17,669 nucleotides of DNA from an uncultured Prevotella sp. (GTDB lineage: Bacteria; Bacteroidota; Bacteroidia; Bacteroidales; Bacteroidaceae): the NCBI GenBank assembly GCA_900548585.1, contig URLI01000041.1:1-17669 (forward strand), given 5' to 3'. The notes beneath the pieces are model-generated. The model ran no database searches. It saw only the letters and a program-made list of their open reading frames with translations, and was not told the DNA's origin. The number at the start of each line of letters is the position of its first letter. The first letter of the stretch is position 1. Positions 15,887 through 17,669 of the stretch are shown piece by piece. The position numbers and the translations under genes are program-made.

Positions 15887-17287
15887 TCATTTCCATCCCA
15901 GTTTGTTAAGCCTGCCGCGCCACACCTGTCCCGTCCCGGCGCAGACAATCCACAGATGCCGTTCGCCATCGGTCACGAGAGCCATCGCGGCGGCGCTCTT
16001 GTCGATGCCGCCGGGCATCTGGTAACTCACGTCGTCCTTCCATGTTATGCCGCCGTCGGCGCTGGTGTAAATCCTGTCGTATGCCGCCGTCCTGCATGGC
16101 GCGATGCCCTTGCCGCCCACGGCCAGCAGCACCTCGCCGTATGCCGTCATGCTCATCCCGGCAAGCCTCGGCATGACATACCTGCTGTTGCTGTCAACCG
16201 TATAGTATGCCCATGGCAGGCGCACGGCGTTTTCGCCGTAGTCGTCAATCTTTCCCCACACCACTGCGGTGGTGTCTGCAGTGAATGCCGTGGCGTCGCG
16301 GTTGCCCATCATCACCACAAGGTCCATGTTGTCGTTCACGCGCAGCTGGGTGCAGGCATAGCACACGTCGCTTGCCGGCAGCAGGTCTGCCCCACTGTCC
16401 ATTTCGTCTGCCGTCCATGACACTCCGTCCCTGCTCGCCTTCATCCTGCCCCCTGCGTCGATGGCGAACAGTTTGTCGCCCGAGGCAGCCACCAGCCTCT
16501 TCACTGCCGGTGCCGCCACGGCATCCCAGTTGCCTCCGTCGGCAGAGGACATCAGCTTGCCGCCGTGCATCATATACAGCCTGTCGCCCTTCTTGACGAT
16601 ACCGCTGTAGGCGTCCGCGCCGAGCGTCCCTTCGATGTTCTGCCCGACCGGTGTCCACACCGCGCCGTCGTCGCTGCCAGTCTGCAGCGCGGCGGTCTTC
16701 TCCCCGTCGCTGCCGAAGACGACTATCCGCCCGCCGATCTCGAAAGCCCTCAGCGCGCGGAAAGCCGCGATAGCGTCGCTCCTGCCAGCCATTGCCCAGA
16801 CGAAGTCGCTCGCCTTCTGCCTGTGGACGTTCACCGTCACGGTGTATTCGCGCGTGCTCTTGCCGTCGTTGCTCATCACAACGAGGGTTCGCGGCGTTGA
16901 GAAGTCGAGCGTGTCCTTGCTTGTTATGCTCCTTGTCTCCCCGCTGCCAGGCATCTTTATCCCCACTATCCCGTTGTTCACCGTACCCACGGTGACGAGC
17001 AGCCGCGTCGCGTCGGTGCCCTTGGGCAGCGAGTCGGGGTTGTAAATCTCGCGCCTGTTCTGGTCTATGCTGAACTTTATCGACGAGCCGCTCAGCTTCG
17101 CGGTGTATGTGCTGTCCTCGCCCTTTGACGACTTTGTCGTCATGCTGACGCTCATGCTGTTTATGACAAACGATTTTATTCCGGTGTCGCCGTAAAGTGT
17201 CTTGTCGTCGTTCTCGTCCTTGAGGCACGACACCATTGTCGCCGCCGCAAGCAATATTATTATGAAAGGTGCTGCAATCCTTCTCAT
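15887..17287 (-). CDS. DUF6242-like lipoprotein with beta-propeller-type C-terminus
   Basis: A 466-residue predicted lipoprotein resembling the Bacteroidales DUF6242 family, function unknown. The signal peptide MRRIAAPFIIILLAAATMVS is followed by the lipidated C21. Residues about 30-155 form an N-terminal beta-sandwich-like region ending STREYTVTVNVHRQ, similar to cadherin-like or DUF5018-type domains. From about 160 the protein has repeats expected of a beta-propeller: FVWAMAGRSDAIAAFRALRAF, then several Asp-box-like turns such as SSADGGNWDAV, ASRDGVSWTAD and TSADGGITWKDD, and WIVCAGTGQVWRGRLNKLGW at the end. It has no visible catalytic site, so a binding or scaffold role is more likely than an enzymatic one. 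It is the first gene of the minus-strand envelope unit, 64 nt ahead of the outer membrane barrel gene. ATG 17287 is chosen since it starts the signal sequence. Confidence 0.82.
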   Translation of the reverse strand: MRRIAAPFIIILLAAATMVSCLKDENDDKTLYGDTGIKSFVINSMSVSMTTKSSKGEDSTYTAKLSGSSIKFSIDQNRREIYNPDSLPKGTDATRLLVTVGTVNNGIVGIKMPGSGETRSITSKDTLDFSTPRTLVVMSNDGKSTREYTVTVNVHRQKASDFVWAMAGRSDAIAAFRALRAFEIGGRIVVFGSDGEKTAALQTGSDDGAVWTPVGQNIEGTLGADAYSGIVKKGDRLYMMHGGKLMSSADGGNWDAVAAPAVKRLVAASGDKLFAIDAGGRMKASRDGVSWTADEMDSGADLLPASDVCYACTQLRVNDNMDLVVMMGNRDATAFTADTTAVVWGKIDDYGENAVRLPWAYYTVDSNSRYVMPRLAGMSMTAYGEVLLAVGGKGIAPCRTAAYDRIYTSADGGITWKDDVSYQMPGGIDKSAAAMALVTDGERHLWIVCAGTGQVWRGRLNKLGWK

Positions 17288-17312
17288 TTCACGTTCGTTT
17301 GATTTTTACGTG

Positions 17313-17320
17313 CAAAAGTA
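17313..17320 (-). promoter_or_regulatory. Bacteroidota-type -7 box for the minus-strand envelope unit
   Basis: Read on the minus strand this is TACTTTTG, matching TAnnTTTG and followed by CA. It lies 25 nt before the ATG of the DUF6242-like gene, giving a very short leader of roughly 20 nt. No good TTTG -33 element is seen 19-21 nt further upstream. It is the only such box I found ahead of the ten-gene minus-strand block. Confidence 0.55.
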
Positions 17321-17439
17321 ATCAGATTTCCGCAATTACCGCCTTGTTTGTCATTATTATTATTTAAAATAATGATTTATAGCGTGTTTTTTAAGTTTTA
17401 TTTTGACATTGTTTGCCTGTTTTCTTTATAATGATATGC

Positions 17440-17497
17440 GTCTGGCGCCAAGCCGCATTCCGTTTTATGCCAGCCTGTGCTCCGCCTGACGCCAGAC
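17440..17497. repeat. 58-bp element bounded by 8-bp inverted repeats
   Basis: GTCTGGCG (17440-17447) and CGCCAGAC (17490-17497) are perfect inverted repeats. The left arm overlaps the palindrome TGGCGCCA (17443-17450), and the interior contains a second small pair, GCAT (17455-17458) and ATGC (17467-17470). It is GC-rich within an AT-rich intergenic region, so it could be a REP/MITE-like element or a structured terminator from a neighbour off the edge. There is no T-run after either end. Confidence 0.5.
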
Positions 17498-17511
17498 CGT
17501 AGTGCAAAACC

Positions 17512-17593
17512 GCCGTGTTTGCTCACCAATTACGCCGTGTTTGCTCACCAATTACGCCGTGTTTGCTCACCAATTACGCCGTATTTGCACAAC
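17512..17593. repeat. 22-bp tandem direct repeat, three perfect copies plus a degenerate fourth
   Basis: Three identical 22-bp units occupy 17512-17533, 17534-17555 and 17556-17577. Each begins GCCGTGTTTG and ends CACCAATTAC. A degenerate fourth (17578-17593) begins GCCGTATTTGCACAAC, with three mismatches in 16 positions. There are no spacers between units, so this is not a CRISPR array. The unit length is close to two helical turns, so a protein binding every copy would sit on one DNA face. It is not near a start codon inside the window. Confidence 0.9.
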
Positions 17594-17669
17594 GGTTGGG
17601 CCCGACTTTAATCAAAATCGCTTTCTATGTTAATATCCAAATGTTTTGACCATTATTTTCAATTTATAC

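Larger units (their letters stand above)
17288..17669. other. Gene-free region with repeats at the right edge
   Basis: No convincing coding frame is seen in these 382 bases. From the left: the -7 box of the minus-strand unit; an AT-rich part with the near-palindrome ATTATTTAAAATAAT (around 17359) inside TCATTATT/AATAATGA arms (17351-17375); a GC-rich 58-bp inverted-repeat element; a 22-bp tandem repeat; and an AT-rich tail (17594-17669). The tail could be the upstream region of a gene beyond the edge, but no clear promoter box is visible in it. Confidence 0.7.

Noticed and set aside
15823..15969. N-terminal extension of the DUF6089-like protein
   Set aside because: The extension crosses an alternating repeat and the end of the upstream gene; the signal peptide begins at 15822.
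16245..17228. Open frame of 327 codons in another frame of the DUF6242-like gene
   Set aside because: Arg/Gln/His-rich shadow; the annotated frame has a signal peptide, lipobox and Asp-box repeats.
17512..17593. Possible CRISPR array
   Set aside because: The units are contiguous with no spacers, and no cas gene is present.

Overview
The window looks like a chromosomal segment of a fairly GC-rich member of the Bacteroidota, most likely order Bacteroidales and plausibly Prevotellaceae. The reasons are the gene families present (DUF6242-type lipoprotein, DUF6089-type outer membrane protein, BamA followed by tandem OmpH/Skp genes and murI, bacterial GH3 protein, split HipA-type kinase module), starts mostly without strong Shine-Dalgarno sequences, and promoter -7 boxes of the TAnnTTTG type. 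ATA is used often for isoleucine despite the high GC. Genus cannot be fixed from sequence reading alone.

Layout. (1) Bases 1-1300, plus strand: an AT-richer toxin-antitoxin fragment, made of the 3' part of a HipS-like (HipA N-subdomain) gene and a complete HipT/HipA-type kinase, closed by a clear rho-independent terminator. Its usual third partner, an HTH gene (HipB), would lie off the left edge. (2) 1438-7955, plus strand: GH3-family adenylating-type protein, Ig-like lipoprotein, DUF3108 exported protein, LpxL/HtrB-type acyltransferase and GtrB-like membrane glycosyltransferase. Spacing is tight (ATGA overlap or gaps of 78 nt or less), so this is probably one transcription unit. (3) 7969-17287, minus strand: read from its promoter at the right, a DUF6242-type lipoprotein, a DUF6089-type beta-barrel, uppS, bamA, three OmpH/Skp-like genes, murI, an RNase H-like gene and comF. 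The two long units converge at 7953-7971, where the two stop codons form the arms of one hairpin. (4) 17288-17669: a gene-free, largely AT-rich region holding a promoter -7 box, a 58-bp inverted-repeat element and a 22-bp tandem repeat.

How the genes fit together. The minus-strand unit is a cell-envelope block: UppS makes the undecaprenyl carrier, MurI supplies D-glutamate for peptidoglycan, Skp-like chaperones escort outer membrane proteins, and BamA inserts them. The two uncharacterised leading genes encode an exported lipoprotein and an outer membrane barrel, so a link to the same process is reasonable but unproven. The plus-strand unit also points to the envelope (lipid acyltransfer, polyprenyl-linked sugar transfer, exported proteins); the role of GH3 there is unknown. 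The hip pair is of different composition and looks like an acquired module. I see no prophage, transposase, CRISPR array, tRNA or rRNA.
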